Part shown: piece after piece, positions 42,386-50,719 of the stretch
Position numbering within the stretch: the stretch's first letter is position 1
Layout: each line of letters starts with the position of its first letter
DNA from: an uncultured Collinsella sp.
GTDB lineage: Bacteria; Actinomycetota; Coriobacteriia; Coriobacteriales; Coriobacteriaceae
DNA length: 64,000 nt
Direction: 5' to 3'
Assembly (NCBI GenBank): GCA_900549025.1
Contig: URMZ01000004.1
Span: forward strand, 34,995-98,994
Notes under the pieces: model-generated
What the model was told of the DNA's origin: nothing
Database searches by the model: none
What the model saw: only the letters and a program-made list of their open reading frames with translations
Program-made: the position numbers and the translations under genes

Positions 42386-42443
42386 ATTATAGCCATCTTG
42401 CAAACTGAATGTGCGGCTATCTAGTTTTGAATACTAGATAGCC
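42386..42443 (-). promoter_or_regulatory. degV promoter with shared operator
   Basis: Reading leftward, a perfect palindrome (arms GGCTATCTAGT and ACTAGATAGCC, spacer ATTCAAA; 42443-42415) is followed 23 bp later by TATAAT (42391-42386). The -35 position holds GCACAT, no match to consensus, so the promoter may need an activator bound at the palindrome. A small hairpin (ATTGTT-CCTC-AACAAT) lies in the leader. Confidence 0.65.
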
Positions 42444-42457
42444 GTCTAAGATGAGAG

Positions 42458-42500
42458 AGAAAAAAAGAATGGACCTCGCGACTTAAAGCCACGAGGTCCA
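42458..42500 (-). terminator. Terminator of the pgsA2-nlpC/P60 operon
   Basis: Leftward: TGGACCTCG pairs with CGAGGTCCA, with further partial pairing toward the loop, followed by TTCTTTTTTT. Confidence 0.88.
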
Positions 42501-42524
42501 CATTCACACGCTGTGTAAGATGTC

Positions 42525-43652
42525 TTAGTAGCGTACGAAGATGTAGTTATTGTTCATGCCGGCGGCAACGGAGCTGATGATAACACCCGTGTTGTAGTCG
42601 GAAGCATGAATCATCTGACCACCACCGATGTAAATGCCGGTGTGGTATGAGTTGACCACAACGTCACCGGGCTGCGGATCGGACACACGCGTCCAGCCCA
42701 TAAAGGTGCCCGTGGTGCCCAGGCGGCAATAGCGACCAGTGAGGCAATAGCTAACAAAACCAGAGCAGTCGAAGCTGTTCGGGCCAATTCCGCCCCAGGA
42801 ATAAGCACAACCAAGCTTGCTGTATGCACGCGAGACAACAGAACCGCCATCGACGGACTGGCTCGGAGCAGAAGGCGTCGGAGCCGGAGCAGGCGTGGAG
42901 GGCTGCGGCGTCGGAGCAGGTGCCGGCGTAGGAGCCGGAGTGTTGCCGCCCTGGTAGTTGTTATTGCTGGTCTGGCCACCGTTGTTGGTGTTCTCGGTCG
43001 TACCGGCAGTCTCGTTGCTCACCGTGGCTTTCTCGGCGGTGCTGGCGTTGATGCCGGCCTGCAGCGCGGCGTTGGCTTCGGCCTCGGCGGCTAGTTCGGC
43101 CTGCAGCTGTGAATCCAGAGAGTTTACGACGTTCTGGGCTTCAGCCTGCTGGGCGTTAAGCTCGTCGACCTTCTTTTGCGTGGCGGCGACGTTCTTTTCC
43201 TGCTCGGACTGCTTATCGGTGAGCTGCTGCTTAAGTTCCTTGACCTCTTGAATGGTCTGAGCCTGCTTATCGGAAACTTTGCCGTAGTAGAACAGACGGT
43301 TGAGCATATCGCTCAGGTCATCGACACCCGTCAGAACCTGAAGTAGGCTCAGGCCGCCGGTTTTGTACTCGCCGGCGACATAGGTCGAGAGCTTGGCCTG
43401 ACCATCGGCGATCTCCTGCTGCTTTTGCGTAATCTCGCCAGCAGTCTGATCGAGCGCCTGCGTCTGCGTGGCGAGCTCATCGTAAATCTGCTGGGTTTGG
43501 GTGCCGATCTGCTCGAGCTTCGTACGAGCAGCGGCAAGGTCGGATGCGGTATCGGCGTAGGCAGGAGCCGCGAGGCCCAAGCCCAAAACACAAGCGAGGG
43601 TTGCCGTAGCAGCGCAGCGTGCCATGTTTTTGTGCGTGTTTGCTGTGCGCAT
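42525..43652 (-). CDS. Secreted NlpC/P60 peptidoglycan hydrolase with coiled coil
   Basis: A 375-residue secreted protein. A signal peptide (about 1-33, ending APAYA) is followed by a long coiled coil (about 35-200, FtsX-partner or RipA type), a Thr/Asn/Pro-rich linker (about 210-270) and an NlpC/P60 domain with catalytic C296 (DCSGF), H337 and H349. Such proteins cut stem peptides during daughter-cell separation, with the coiled coil often acting as an autoinhibitory or FtsEX-docking arm. It lies 32 nt after apt, at the end of an operon with an FtsR-like regulator. Confidence 0.88.
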   Translation of the reverse strand: MRTANTHKNMARCAATATLACVLGLGLAAPAYADTASDLAAARTKLEQIGTQTQQIYDELATQTQALDQTAGEITQKQQEIADGQAKLSTYVAGEYKTGGLSLLQVLTGVDDLSDMLNRLFYYGKVSDKQAQTIQEVKELKQQLTDKQSEQEKNVAATQKKVDELNAQQAEAQNVVNSLDSQLQAELAAEAEANAALQAGINASTAEKATVSNETAGTTENTNNGGQTSNNNYQGGNTPAPTPAPAPTPQPSTPAPAPTPSAPSQSVDGGSVVSRAYSKLGCAYSWGGIGPNSFDCSGFVSYCLTGRYCRLGTTGTFMGWTRVSDPQPGDVVVNSYHTGIYIGGGQMIHASDYNTGVIISSVAAGMNNNYIFVRY

Positions 43653-43684
43653 GTAGCTTCCTTTCCAGTAACTAAGGGTAACGG

Positions 43685-44215
43685 CTAGTCCACCGTCACC
43701 AGGCTAAAGAGCTCCACATCGTCATCAGACGGCGTGAGCTTCTCGCGCGGGTTGAGAAACGCAAGCTCAAGGATACAACCGTAACCGACAAGCTTTGCGC
43801 CCATATCTCGCACCAGTTTACCTGTTGCCTCGACGGTTCCGCCCGTCGCGACCAAGTCGTCCAGAATCAACACGGTATCTTTAGAGCTGATAGCGTCGGC
43901 ATGGATCTCAATTGAATCGGTGCCGTACTCGAGCTCGTAGCTCTGGCTTACGGTCTCGCGCGGCAGCTTGCCCGGTTTACGTGCGGGAACAAAGCCAGCG
44001 CCAAGGGCTACAGCCACCGGTACGCCAACCATAAAGCCACGAGCCTCGGGACCCACGACCTTGGTGATTCCCATGCCGGCAAAGTGCTCGGCGAGGGCAT
44101 CGGTCATGGCTTTGAGCGCCTCGGGATTGCCAAAGAGCGGCGTGATGTCTTTAAAGATGACTCCGGGCTCGGGATAGTCGGGGATGTCGACGATTTGAGA
44201 TTCGAAGTCGTACAT
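43685..44215 (-). CDS. apt: Adenine phosphoribosyltransferase
   Basis: A 176-residue purine salvage enzyme making AMP from adenine and PRPP. The start region DIPDYPEPGVIFKDITPLF and the PRPP motif VLILDDLVATGGT are diagnostic. The ATG at 44215 has AAAGG upstream. The gene lies 40 nt after the MerR gene and before the NlpC/P60 gene. Confidence 0.94.
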   Translation of the reverse strand: MYDFESQIVDIPDYPEPGVIFKDITPLFGNPEALKAMTDALAEHFAGMGITKVVGPEARGFMVGVPVAVALGAGFVPARKPGKLPRETVSQSYELEYGTDSIEIHADAISSKDTVLILDDLVATGGTVEATGKLVRDMGAKLVGYGCILELAFLNPREKLTPSDDDVELFSLVTVD

Positions 44216-44255
44216 TGCATGACCTTTCAATGGGTTGCCGAAATTTCAGCAGCGG

Positions 44256-45134
44256 TTATTTGCCCGCGGTGGCGGTGCCGGATTGCGAAGGGGCGACGAC
44301 CTTGAGCGGCTTTACGAGAGAATCCTCGTGCGAAGCCGGCGCGGCTGTCTCTTCGTTTTTGGCCTTGGTGGACTCGGAGCGAGTGATTTCCTCATCGAGT
44401 GCATCGATGTCGGCGTCCTCGACCACGGCGTTGAGCGACTCAAAAACGCGGTTCTTGAGCAGCGCGGTGTGCACGCCCTCCGTCAGGTCGTGAAGCTTCT
44501 TAAACGCACGCTCGAGCTTGGCGTCGCGCTCGTCATCGGAGGTATCCATTCCGAGCATGCTCACGAGCACCTGCTCAAACATCGAGGACTCGCGGTTGGC
44601 GGAAGACACGTACTGACGCAGGTTGCGCGGCTCGATATGGAAGCGTGACAGCTCGGAGCAGTAGCGGATGATCGGGAAATCGCGACCATCGACGAGCTCT
44701 CGGTTCTGCGGGCTCTTGATGATGCGAATGAGGTCGTTCTCGGCGAGCGAGCGGATAAACGAAATCTCGACGCCCAGCATATCGGGAATGGTCTCGATGG
44801 GATGCAGCTTTTGCTTAGTCTCCTTGGGCTCCGTCTTGAGCGGAACATCGGACAGCAAGCCCACCTCGTAGGCGAGCGTTGACAGGTCCGTGGCGTTTTC
44901 CAAGCGCTGCTTAATCACGTTGAGCGGCATGTAGCGAGTCTTCTGCAAGTGCAGAATGACCTCCAGGCGATCAACGTCCTCCTTGGAGTACTGACGGTAT
45001 CCCTTAGGCGTACGATGAGGGGTAATGAGCCCCTCATCCTCTAGAAATCTAATTTTTGAGTTCGAAAGATCGGGGTATGCGCCTCGAAGTAGGTTGACGA
45101 CTTGGCCGATACTCAGATAGTTGCGTTCGGCCAT
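44256..45134 (-). CDS. MerR-family regulator, FtsR-like
   Basis: A 292-residue protein with a MerR winged helix (residues 5-75, SIGQVVNLLRGAYPDLSNSKIRF, shown here only to identify it by its start and end) and EGLITPHRTPKGYRQYSKEDVDRL. It lacks effector-binding cysteines and has a second helical domain (about 120-200). The protein and its position directly after an FHA gene match Corynebacterium FtsR and mycobacterial Rv1828. FtsR regulates ftsZ. The C-terminal 60 residues are low-complexity. Only 3 nt separate it from the FHA gene. Confidence 0.78.
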   Translation of the reverse strand: MAERNYLSIGQVVNLLRGAYPDLSNSKIRFLEDEGLITPHRTPKGYRQYSKEDVDRLEVILHLQKTRYMPLNVIKQRLENATDLSTLAYEVGLLSDVPLKTEPKETKQKLHPIETIPDMLGVEISFIRSLAENDLIRIIKSPQNRELVDGRDFPIIRYCSELSRFHIEPRNLRQYVSSANRESSMFEQVLVSMLGMDTSDDERDAKLERAFKKLHDLTEGVHTALLKNRVFESLNAVVEDADIDALDEEITRSESTKAKNEETAAPASHEDSLVKPLKVVAPSQSGTATAGK

Positions 45135-45137
45135 GCC

Positions 45138-45572
45138 CTACTCACCGGTTTCGATGCGCTCCGGCGTGCTCTCGTGGTAGATGAGCGTAAACGTACCGAT
45201 CTGGACGGAAGAACCATCGTGCAGCGGGGCTGCATTGACGATGGCACCGTCGACCCAGGTGCCATTGAGCGAGCCCAGGTCCTCGATGCGAGCGCCGAGG
45301 CCCTCGCGGATAATGCGCGCGTGGCTGCGCGAAACGGTCATGTCGTTGAGGAAGATGCCGTTCGCGGGATCGCGGCCGATGGTGGTCACGTCGTCCTCGA
45401 GCTCAAAGGCGGCACCAGTCTGCGGACCCTTGACGATGGACAGAACGGGGGCGGTGATGCGCACGTTGGCCATGAGGTCGGGAACGGTGACGTCGCTTGA
45501 AGGCACGCGGAATACGCAGGTAGCGTCAGCAGTCTTATCATTCTGAGGCATATTGTTAACCATGTTGTCCAT
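45138..45572 (-). CDS. FHA-domain protein, GarA/OdhI-like
   Basis: A 144-residue protein, the size of OdhI. An N-terminal tail is followed by one FHA domain with all phosphothreonine-binding motifs (GRD, SRSH, SLNGTWV). T18 in DATCVFR occupies the place of the kinase-phosphorylated threonine in the ETTSVFR motif of GarA/OdhI, which lets the tail bind its own FHA domain. In Actinobacteria the unphosphorylated form inhibits 2-oxoglutarate dehydrogenase and glutamate enzymes. The kinase and target here are not in the window. The ATG at 45572 follows AGGGG. Confidence 0.82.
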   Translation of the reverse strand: MDNMVNNMPQNDKTADATCVFRVPSSDVTVPDLMANVRITAPVLSIVKGPQTGAAFELEDDVTTIGRDPANGIFLNDMTVSRSHARIIREGLGARIEDLGSLNGTWVDGAIVNAAPLHDGSSVQIGTFTLIYHESTPERIETGE

Positions 45573-45638
45573 GACAACCCCTAACTTATCGCGGACGTGC
45601 CGCAAATAATGAACCGTACGTAATCATACCCCAACGAA

Positions 45639-46343
45639 TCAGTCTTCGATTTCAGGGTTCAGAAAGTCGATGTCCTCGTCCTCGGGATGCGCGAGAGCCT
45701 GTTTAATGGCCACTCCGCCCTTAATGGAGTAGATGACAGCCGTGAGCATGGAGAAGATCACGCCGCCGTACACAAAGAAGATGCCGAGGGGCACCGAGCT
45801 TCCGTTGAGGCCCGGGAAGGCCGTAAGGGTTGAAGGTAAAAGTTGCAGGCCGTCAACAACGGGGAACCCGAGCAGCATGAGCGAGAATCCGGTCATGAGC
45901 AGCGCTGTGGCAATCTTTCCGGGGAAGACGACATCGATGGGGCGACGGTGATAATGACGCACGATAAGCGTGCCGATGCCCAGATAGATGTCGCGGCCAA
46001 TAATGAGCACGCAGACCCAGATGGGCAGCTCTCCGCGGACCACCAGTCCCAAGACGCCGGTGAACAGCAGCGCACGGTCGCAGATGGGATCCATGACCTT
46101 GCCGAGCCATGAGACCGTCTTAGTCATGCGGGCGATCTGACCGTCCATCCAGTCGGTGGAGGCGGCAACGGCGTAGATAACGATGGCGATGACGCGGTTG
46201 TTGTCCGTCACAAACAGGTACAGAAATACCAGGGTGAGGATCAGGCGCGTAAAGGTGATGAAATTGGAGATCGTAAAGATCTTATTCGACGGGTAATCGG
46301 AAGTGCCGATAAGCTCCTTTTTGATCTTCTTTTTGATGCCCAC
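45639..46343 (-). CDS. CDP-alcohol phosphatidyltransferase (second PgsA-like enzyme)
   Basis: A 234-residue membrane enzyme with an intact catalytic motif D64-x2-D67-G-x2-A71-R72-x8-G81-x3-D85-x3-D89. Several hydrophobic helices follow, then an acidic tail. The start is GTG at 46343, behind GGGGGAG; a longer in-frame start at 46469 has no such site. It is the second family member here (pgsA is at 24731). In mycobacteria the FHA-MerR cluster also has a pgsA2. It could make phosphatidylglycerol, cardiolipin or phosphatidylinositol-type lipids; sequence alone does not decide. Confidence 0.8.
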   Translation of the reverse strand: MGIKKKIKKELIGTSDYPSNKIFTISNFITFTRLILTLVFLYLFVTDNNRVIAIVIYAVAASTDWMDGQIARMTKTVSWLGKVMDPICDRALLFTGVLGLVVRGELPIWVCVLIIGRDIYLGIGTLIVRHYHRRPIDVVFPGKIATALLMTGFSLMLLGFPVVDGLQLLPSTLTAFPGLNGSSVPLGIFFVYGGVIFSMLTAVIYSIKGGVAIKQALAHPEDEDIDFLNPEIED

Positions 46344-46470
46344 AGGACTCCCCCGCTGGTTAACGACAAAACTTTCGATACTATACCCGTTCCGGCGATG
46401 TCTATCCAGCGCAGCCATAGAGAGTCCAGACATGTGGAGGGCGGTTCTGGGCTGTGTGGGATTCTGCATT

Positions 46471-46529
46471 CGTGTACATCAGCCTCCAAACAAGTCGAAT
46501 AATGTCGATTTTGGTGGCTGGTGTACACG
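46471..46529. repeat. 59-bp hairpin element
   Basis: CGTGTACATCAGCCTCCAAA pairs with the segment ending GGCTGGTGTACACG (20 bp with 2 imperfect pairs). A second inner stem TCGA/TCGA flanks ATAATG. It lies in the 295-bp gap between pgsA2 and the tRNA-Pro terminator, where no gene is seen. The shape suggests an interspersed element or a structured leader of pgsA2. Confidence 0.55.
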
Positions 46530-46599
46530 TTTTGATTCGGTGATTACATCGAGCGGGAACGTTGTTGCATTAAGCAAAATAATCATGGTGATTAAAAAC

Positions 46600-46629
46600 A
46601 AAAAAGGTCAGGCACTAGGTGCCTGACCT
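46600..46629 (-). terminator. Terminator of tRNA-Pro
   Basis: AGGTCAGGCAC pairs perfectly with GTGCCTGACCT over a 3-nt loop; leftward it runs into TTTTTT. Confidence 0.92.
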
Positions 46630-46638
46630 GAAAACTTC

Positions 46639-46715
<77 letters not shown>

Positions 46716-46757
46716 AAGCTTTTGTTTGTTGCTCTGCTCTCGCTCGCAACAGGGAGT

Positions 46758-46787
46758 ATATTAACCCGAAACTTTAGCCTTGTGCAA
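46758..46787 (-). promoter_or_regulatory. Promoter of tRNA-Pro
   Basis: Leftward TTGCAC (46787-46782), 18 bp, TAATAT (46763-46758), about 43 bp before the tRNA 5' end. It begins within 9 bp of the coaBC stop codon. Confidence 0.65.
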
Positions 46788-46795
46788 GAACTTTT

Positions 46796-48010
46796 TTATA
46801 AATTTTGAAGCAAGTCCAAAATTGTATCTGCGAGCTGGGGTTTTGTTAGCACGGGAAGTTCTTGCGTACCCGCTGTACTCACGATCCAGGCCTTGTTGGT
46901 GTCGGTCCCAAAGCCCGAATCGGTGCGTGAGACGTCGTTGGCGATAATTACATCGCAGCCCTTGCGGGTCAATTTGCGCTCGGCGTACTCGACAACGTTA
47001 TCGGTCTCGGCCGCAAATCCGATCACGCATCGTTCGCCCTTCTGGCGCGAGAGCTCGGCTAAGATGTCAACGGTCTCGACGAGCTCGATTCGATCCAGGC
47101 GCTCGTTAGCCTTTTTGAGCTTATGGTCGGCAGGGGCCGCCGGGGTATAGTCGGCGACGGCGGCCGCACAAATTGCCGCATCGGCCGTCTGGAAGGCGCT
47201 CAGGGCCGCCTGGAGCATCTCTGCGGCGGTCTGCACGCGCACGCACTCCACGCCGCAGGGCACATCGAGTGATGTCGGTCCCAACACGAGCGTGACCGCA
47301 GCGCCGCGGCGTGCGGCCTCCCCCGCCAGGGCGATGCCCATCTTGCCCGAAGAGCGGTTGCCAATGAATCGCACGGGGTCGATCGGCTCGTGCGTGGGAC
47401 CGGCGGTAATTACGATGCGCTTACCCGCCAGGTCCTGTGGCGCGGGGTTGAGCACCTCACAGACAGCCTCTACGATGTCCTCGGGCTCGCTCATGCGTCC
47501 CGTGTCCACGTCGCCGCAGGCAAGGTAGCCGCTGCCCGGACCCACCACATGGACACCGCGCTCGCGCAGCGTGGCCATGTTGGCCTGCGTCGCCGGCGCC
47601 TTCCACATGCCGTTGTTCATAGCGGGTGCGATCACGATGGGTCGCGGCGTCGCAAGCAGCGTGGTGGAGATGAGGTCATCGGCGACGCCGTTGGCCATCT
47701 TGGCGATGATATTGGCCGTCGCGGGCGCCACGACCACCAGATCGGGCTCCTGCGCCAGCGAAATGTGGTGGATGGGGTCGGAGGGATCGTCGAATAGGCC
47801 CACGGCAACGGGCTCGTTGGTGAGTGCACGGAAGGTGAGCGGGCCCACAAACTCGGTGGCATGCTCGCTCATGACGACCTTGACGCGCGCACCGCGCTTT
47901 TGCAGCAGGCGCACGATATTGCACGACTTATAGGCGGCGATCCCGCCGGTAATGCCCAGCAGGATCGTTTTTCCCTCAAGTTGCATTGAATTGTTGGATG
48001 CCGCCGTCAT
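46796..48010 (-). CDS. coaBC: Bifunctional CoaBC (coenzyme A synthesis)
   Basis: A 404-residue fusion of flavin-dependent phosphopantothenoylcysteine decarboxylase (N-terminal; GITGGIAAYK, PAMNNGMW, active-site cysteine in YLACGDVDTGR) and phosphopantothenate-cysteine ligase (C-terminal; ITAGPTHEPIDPVRFIGN and ADHKLKK). It supplies two steps from pantothenate to CoA. The ATG at 48010 begins 2 nt after the zinc-ribbon gene. It is the last gene of the 17-kb leftward run. Confidence 0.93.
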   Translation of the reverse strand: MTAASNNSMQLEGKTILLGITGGIAAYKSCNIVRLLQKRGARVKVVMSEHATEFVGPLTFRALTNEPVAVGLFDDPSDPIHHISLAQEPDLVVVAPATANIIAKMANGVADDLISTTLLATPRPIVIAPAMNNGMWKAPATQANMATLRERGVHVVGPGSGYLACGDVDTGRMSEPEDIVEAVCEVLNPAPQDLAGKRIVITAGPTHEPIDPVRFIGNRSSGKMGIALAGEAARRGAAVTLVLGPTSLDVPCGVECVRVQTAAEMLQAALSAFQTADAAICAAAVADYTPAAPADHKLKKANERLDRIELVETVDILAELSRQKGERCVIGFAAETDNVVEYAERKLTRKGCDVIIANDVSRTDSGFGTDTNKAWIVSTAGTQELPVLTKPQLADTILDLLQNL

Positions 48011-48012
48011 TG

Positions 48013-48732
48013 CTAGGCTTCCTTGCTCGGGAGTACCAGGAGGCGGTGGCAGTACGGGCAGTGCGTAATCTCGCTACCGTCGTGGTTGAGGTCGCTCATG
48101 GACGATGCCTGCAGCGCGGTGTGGCAAACCGTGGGGATGTTGCCCTGGATGGTCTCGACGGCCAGGCCACGGAACTGCTTGAGCAGACGCTCGTAGTCGG
48201 TGAGCACGTCGGCCGGCAGCGTGGCGGCAAGCGCGGTGCGCTCCTTAGCGGCGGCGTCAATCTGAGCCTGCAGGTCGGCAGCCTTGGCGCGGGCGGCCTT
48301 GGTATCGGCCTTCACGCCCTCCTCGAACTTGGCGATGATTGCCTGCGCGCGGGCCTCGCGGTCGAGTGCCTCCTTGTGGGCGATAACGACGTCCTTGCGG
48401 GTGTGCTCGATCTTGTCCAGACGCTTGGCCAGGGTGGCGAGCTCGTTCTCCAGGTCCTGAACTTCGCGGTAGTTGGAGCCGTCGACGTGGCGCTTCTTGG
48501 CAGCCTCGATGGCGTTGTTGGTCTGAATCTCGGTGGTGTTGAGATCGTCGAGCTCAATGTCCAGATCCTTGCGCTGGGCGTAGAGCTTGGTCATCTCGGA
48601 CTTGAGCTTCACATAGGTCTTGCGCTTGGAAGCGAGCTCCTTGAGCTCCGGCATATTGGCAAGTTCACTCTTGTTGCGGGCGAGCTCCAAATCGATCTGT
48701 TGCAGCTTGAGTAGCGTAGCGCCGGCGCTCAT
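48013..48732 (-). CDS. Coiled-coil zinc-ribbon protein (PF02591-like) with a lost cysteine
   Basis: A 239-residue protein: a long antiparallel coiled coil (about 5-180) and a C-terminal zinc ribbon. The family usually has CxxC...CxxC; here the second pair is intact (C225, C228) but the first has P200 in place of its first cysteine, leaving C203 only. Related proteins occur next to nif3 genes in many bacteria; their function is unknown. The start overlaps the nif3 stop (ATGA). It lies upstream of coaBC. Confidence 0.75.
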   Translation of the reverse strand: MSAGATLLKLQQIDLELARNKSELANMPELKELASKRKTYVKLKSEMTKLYAQRKDLDIELDDLNTTEIQTNNAIEAAKKRHVDGSNYREVQDLENELATLAKRLDKIEHTRKDVVIAHKEALDREARAQAIIAKFEEGVKADTKAARAKAADLQAQIDAAAKERTALAATLPADVLTDYERLLKQFRGLAVETIQGNIPTVCHTALQASSMSDLNHDGSEITHCPYCHRLLVLPSKEA

Positions 48733-49538
48733 AAGTTCTCTCCTTTTGTCACAGTCCACCATTGGCAAGGGTTCAGTATTTTAATCGCATGACGGGGGTC
48801 GACCCCGGCGTCAACTGCAGAGTTCATCAATATATCAACGAACGGCTCCTCGGAGCGGTCGTGGCCGAGCAAGATCACCGGTAGCCCACGCAAGGCAAGG
48901 TCCTGCGCCACGTGATAGCCTGCCTCGCCCGTCACGACAACATCCGCACCGGCGGCGATGGCAAGTTCGCCAAACTCACCGAGGGAGCCGCCCAGAATGG
49001 CGACGGTGCGGCACGAGCGCTCGGCATCGCCCCATACACGCGGGTCGCTTCCGAAGGCCGTGGCAGCACGGGCGGCAAGATCGCGCAGCGTGCACGGGTC
49101 GTTGAGCGTCGCAAGCGCGCCAAGGCCGGTCGACTCGGGGTCGTCTACGTGCTCCAGCGAGCTCACGGGCACGGCGTCCAGCAGCTCACTTAGGCAGGCA
49201 CGCGCCTCGTGCGAGCGGTCCAGATTGGTGTGGAGCGAAATAATGCTCACGCCGCAGCGGGCAGCCTCGTAGAGGGCCGCGCTGCACTGGGGTCGTGTGG
49301 CATCCGCCGGACAAAAGGCCTCGGGTGCCTTGATGTATATGGGATGATGCGTCAGCAGCACGTTGGCGCCGGCTTCTTGGGCGCGGCGAACGTTAGCCAC
49401 GGTCGCATCGAGTGCGCAGGCAACGCCGGTGATCTCCGCGGCCGGATCGCCAACGGAGAGTCCTACGTGATCCCAGCCCTCGGCGTCCGCCTTGGGATAG
49501 CGTGCCAGCAGCGCGCGCTCAAGCTCGGCGACGATCAT
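48729..49538 (-). CDS. Nif3-like dinuclear metal protein
   Basis: A 269-residue NIF3/YqfO-family protein. The metal ligands are visible as LTHHPIY near residue 63 and LLGHDRSEEP near residue 230. Members form toroidal hexamers; some were proposed as GTP cyclohydrolase-like, but the role is not settled. It overlaps the genes on both sides by 4 nt (ATGA), so cysteine desulfurase, Nif3 and the zinc-ribbon protein are translationally coupled. Confidence 0.85.
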   Translation of the reverse strand: MIVAELERALLARYPKADAEGWDHVGLSVGDPAAEITGVACALDATVANVRRAQEAGANVLLTHHPIYIKAPEAFCPADATRPQCSAALYEAARCGVSIISLHTNLDRSHEARACLSELLDAVPVSSLEHVDDPESTGLGALATLNDPCTLRDLAARAATAFGSDPRVWGDAERSCRTVAILGGSLGEFGELAIAAGADVVVTGEAGYHVAQDLALRGLPVILLGHDRSEEPFVDILMNSAVDAGVDPRHAIKILNPCQWWTVTKGENL

Positions 49539-50713
49539 GCGGCACCCACGATCGAGAGCAGCGTCCGGGCGAACTCGTCCAGATCGCTCGGATTCACGCG
49601 GTCATCAAAGGAAATGCGCAGTGCTCCCAATGCCTGCTCGCGACCGATGCCCATCGCGCTCAAAACGTGGCTCGGGTCCATGCTGCCGCTCGAGCAGGCA
49701 GAGCCGGCCGAAACCTCAAAGCCGGCGGCGTCGAGCTTGACGATGAGCTCCTCGGAGTCCATGCCGTCGACGTAGATCGAAACCATACCCGGCAGACGGT
49801 CGACCTGCTCGTAGTCGCCCATGGTGGCATGAATGCGTGGATGGGCCGTAAGCGTGGCGTAGAGTTTGTCGGAAAGGGCTTGCAGCTTTTCGCGCTCCTG
49901 AGCCACTTGGGGCACCAGCGTGCGGGCAGCAGCGGCAAAGGCTAGCTGCGTGCGCAGGTCCTGCGTGCCGGCGCGACGTCCGGCTTCCTGTCCGCCGCCA
50001 AAGATGCGGGGGCGCAGTGGCGTGCGGGTCTTAACGTAGAGCGCGCCGGATGCCACAGGACCGCCAATTTTGTGGGCCGCGACGGACATAGCATCGACGC
50101 CCAGCTCGGTGACATCGAGTGGAATGTGCAGATAGCCCTGGATAGCATCGGTGTGGAACACTGCGCCCACGGTATGAGCGGCCGAGGCAAGCTCGCGGAT
50201 GGGCTGCACCACGCCGGTCTCGTTGTTGGCGACCATAATGCTCACGAGCGACACGTCGTCGCTCAGCAAGTCGCTTAGCGTGGCAGGCTCAATGTAGCCC
50301 GCGCGGCAGGGCTGCACCAGGTCGACGGTAAAGCCGGCGGCACGCAGCAGCGGCAGGTTGTCCAGAATCGAATCGTGCTCGATGGCCGAAACGATTACAC
50401 GATCGCGCTTGCGATCGCGCTGACGAGCGCCCTCGGCAAGACCGAGCAGCGCCAGCTGGTTGGCTTCGGTGCCGCCGTTGGTCAGAACAATCTCGGACGG
50501 GCGGACGCGTGCGCCAAAGCTATGGGCGATCTCGCGACGGGCAACCTCCAGGCGCGCGGCGGCCTTGCGGCCGAGCGAGTGCAGCGAGTTGGGGTTGACG
50601 CCGGCAAGCTCGCTGTCGTCGTACTCGCGCTGCGCAAAGAGCGCCTCGGCGCGCATGGGCGTCGAGGCGGCATAGTCAAGATTCACGGGTATGCGGTTTT
50701 GACCTGCGGTCAT
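49535..50713 (-). CDS. Cysteine desulfurase (NifS/IscS type)
   Basis: A 392-residue PLP enzyme that takes sulfur from cysteine. The PLP lysine is K215 (SVAAHKIGGP) and the sulfur-carrying cysteine is C340 in GSACSSGSMDPSHVL, a long flexible loop typical of group I enzymes. It may feed Fe-S clusters (there are five radical SAM-type proteins in the window) or tRNA thiolation. No scaffold or MnmA gene is adjacent. It follows rpe. Confidence 0.88.
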   Translation of the reverse strand: MTAGQNRIPVNLDYAASTPMRAEALFAQREYDDSELAGVNPNSLHSLGRKAAARLEVARREIAHSFGARVRPSEIVLTNGGTEANQLALLGLAEGARQRDRKRDRVIVSAIEHDSILDNLPLLRAAGFTVDLVQPCRAGYIEPATLSDLLSDDVSLVSIMVANNETGVVQPIRELASAAHTVGAVFHTDAIQGYLHIPLDVTELGVDAMSVAAHKIGGPVASGALYVKTRTPLRPRIFGGGQEAGRRAGTQDLRTQLAFAAAARTLVPQVAQEREKLQALSDKLYATLTAHPRIHATMGDYEQVDRLPGMVSIYVDGMDSEELIVKLDAAGFEVSAGSACSSGSMDPSHVLSAMGIGREQALGALRISFDDRVNPSDLDEFARTLLSIVGAA

Positions 50714-50719
50714 AAGGGT

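Noticed and set aside
42415..42443. The degV palindrome as a terminator
   Set aside because: It lacks T tracts on both sides, the nlpC/P60 operon already has a clear terminator at 42458-42500, and the sequence recurs upstream of the DUF1836 gene.
24731..46343. The two PgsA-like genes as a recent duplication
   Set aside because: They share only the catalytic motif; lengths, ends and neighbours differ, which fits two old subfamilies.
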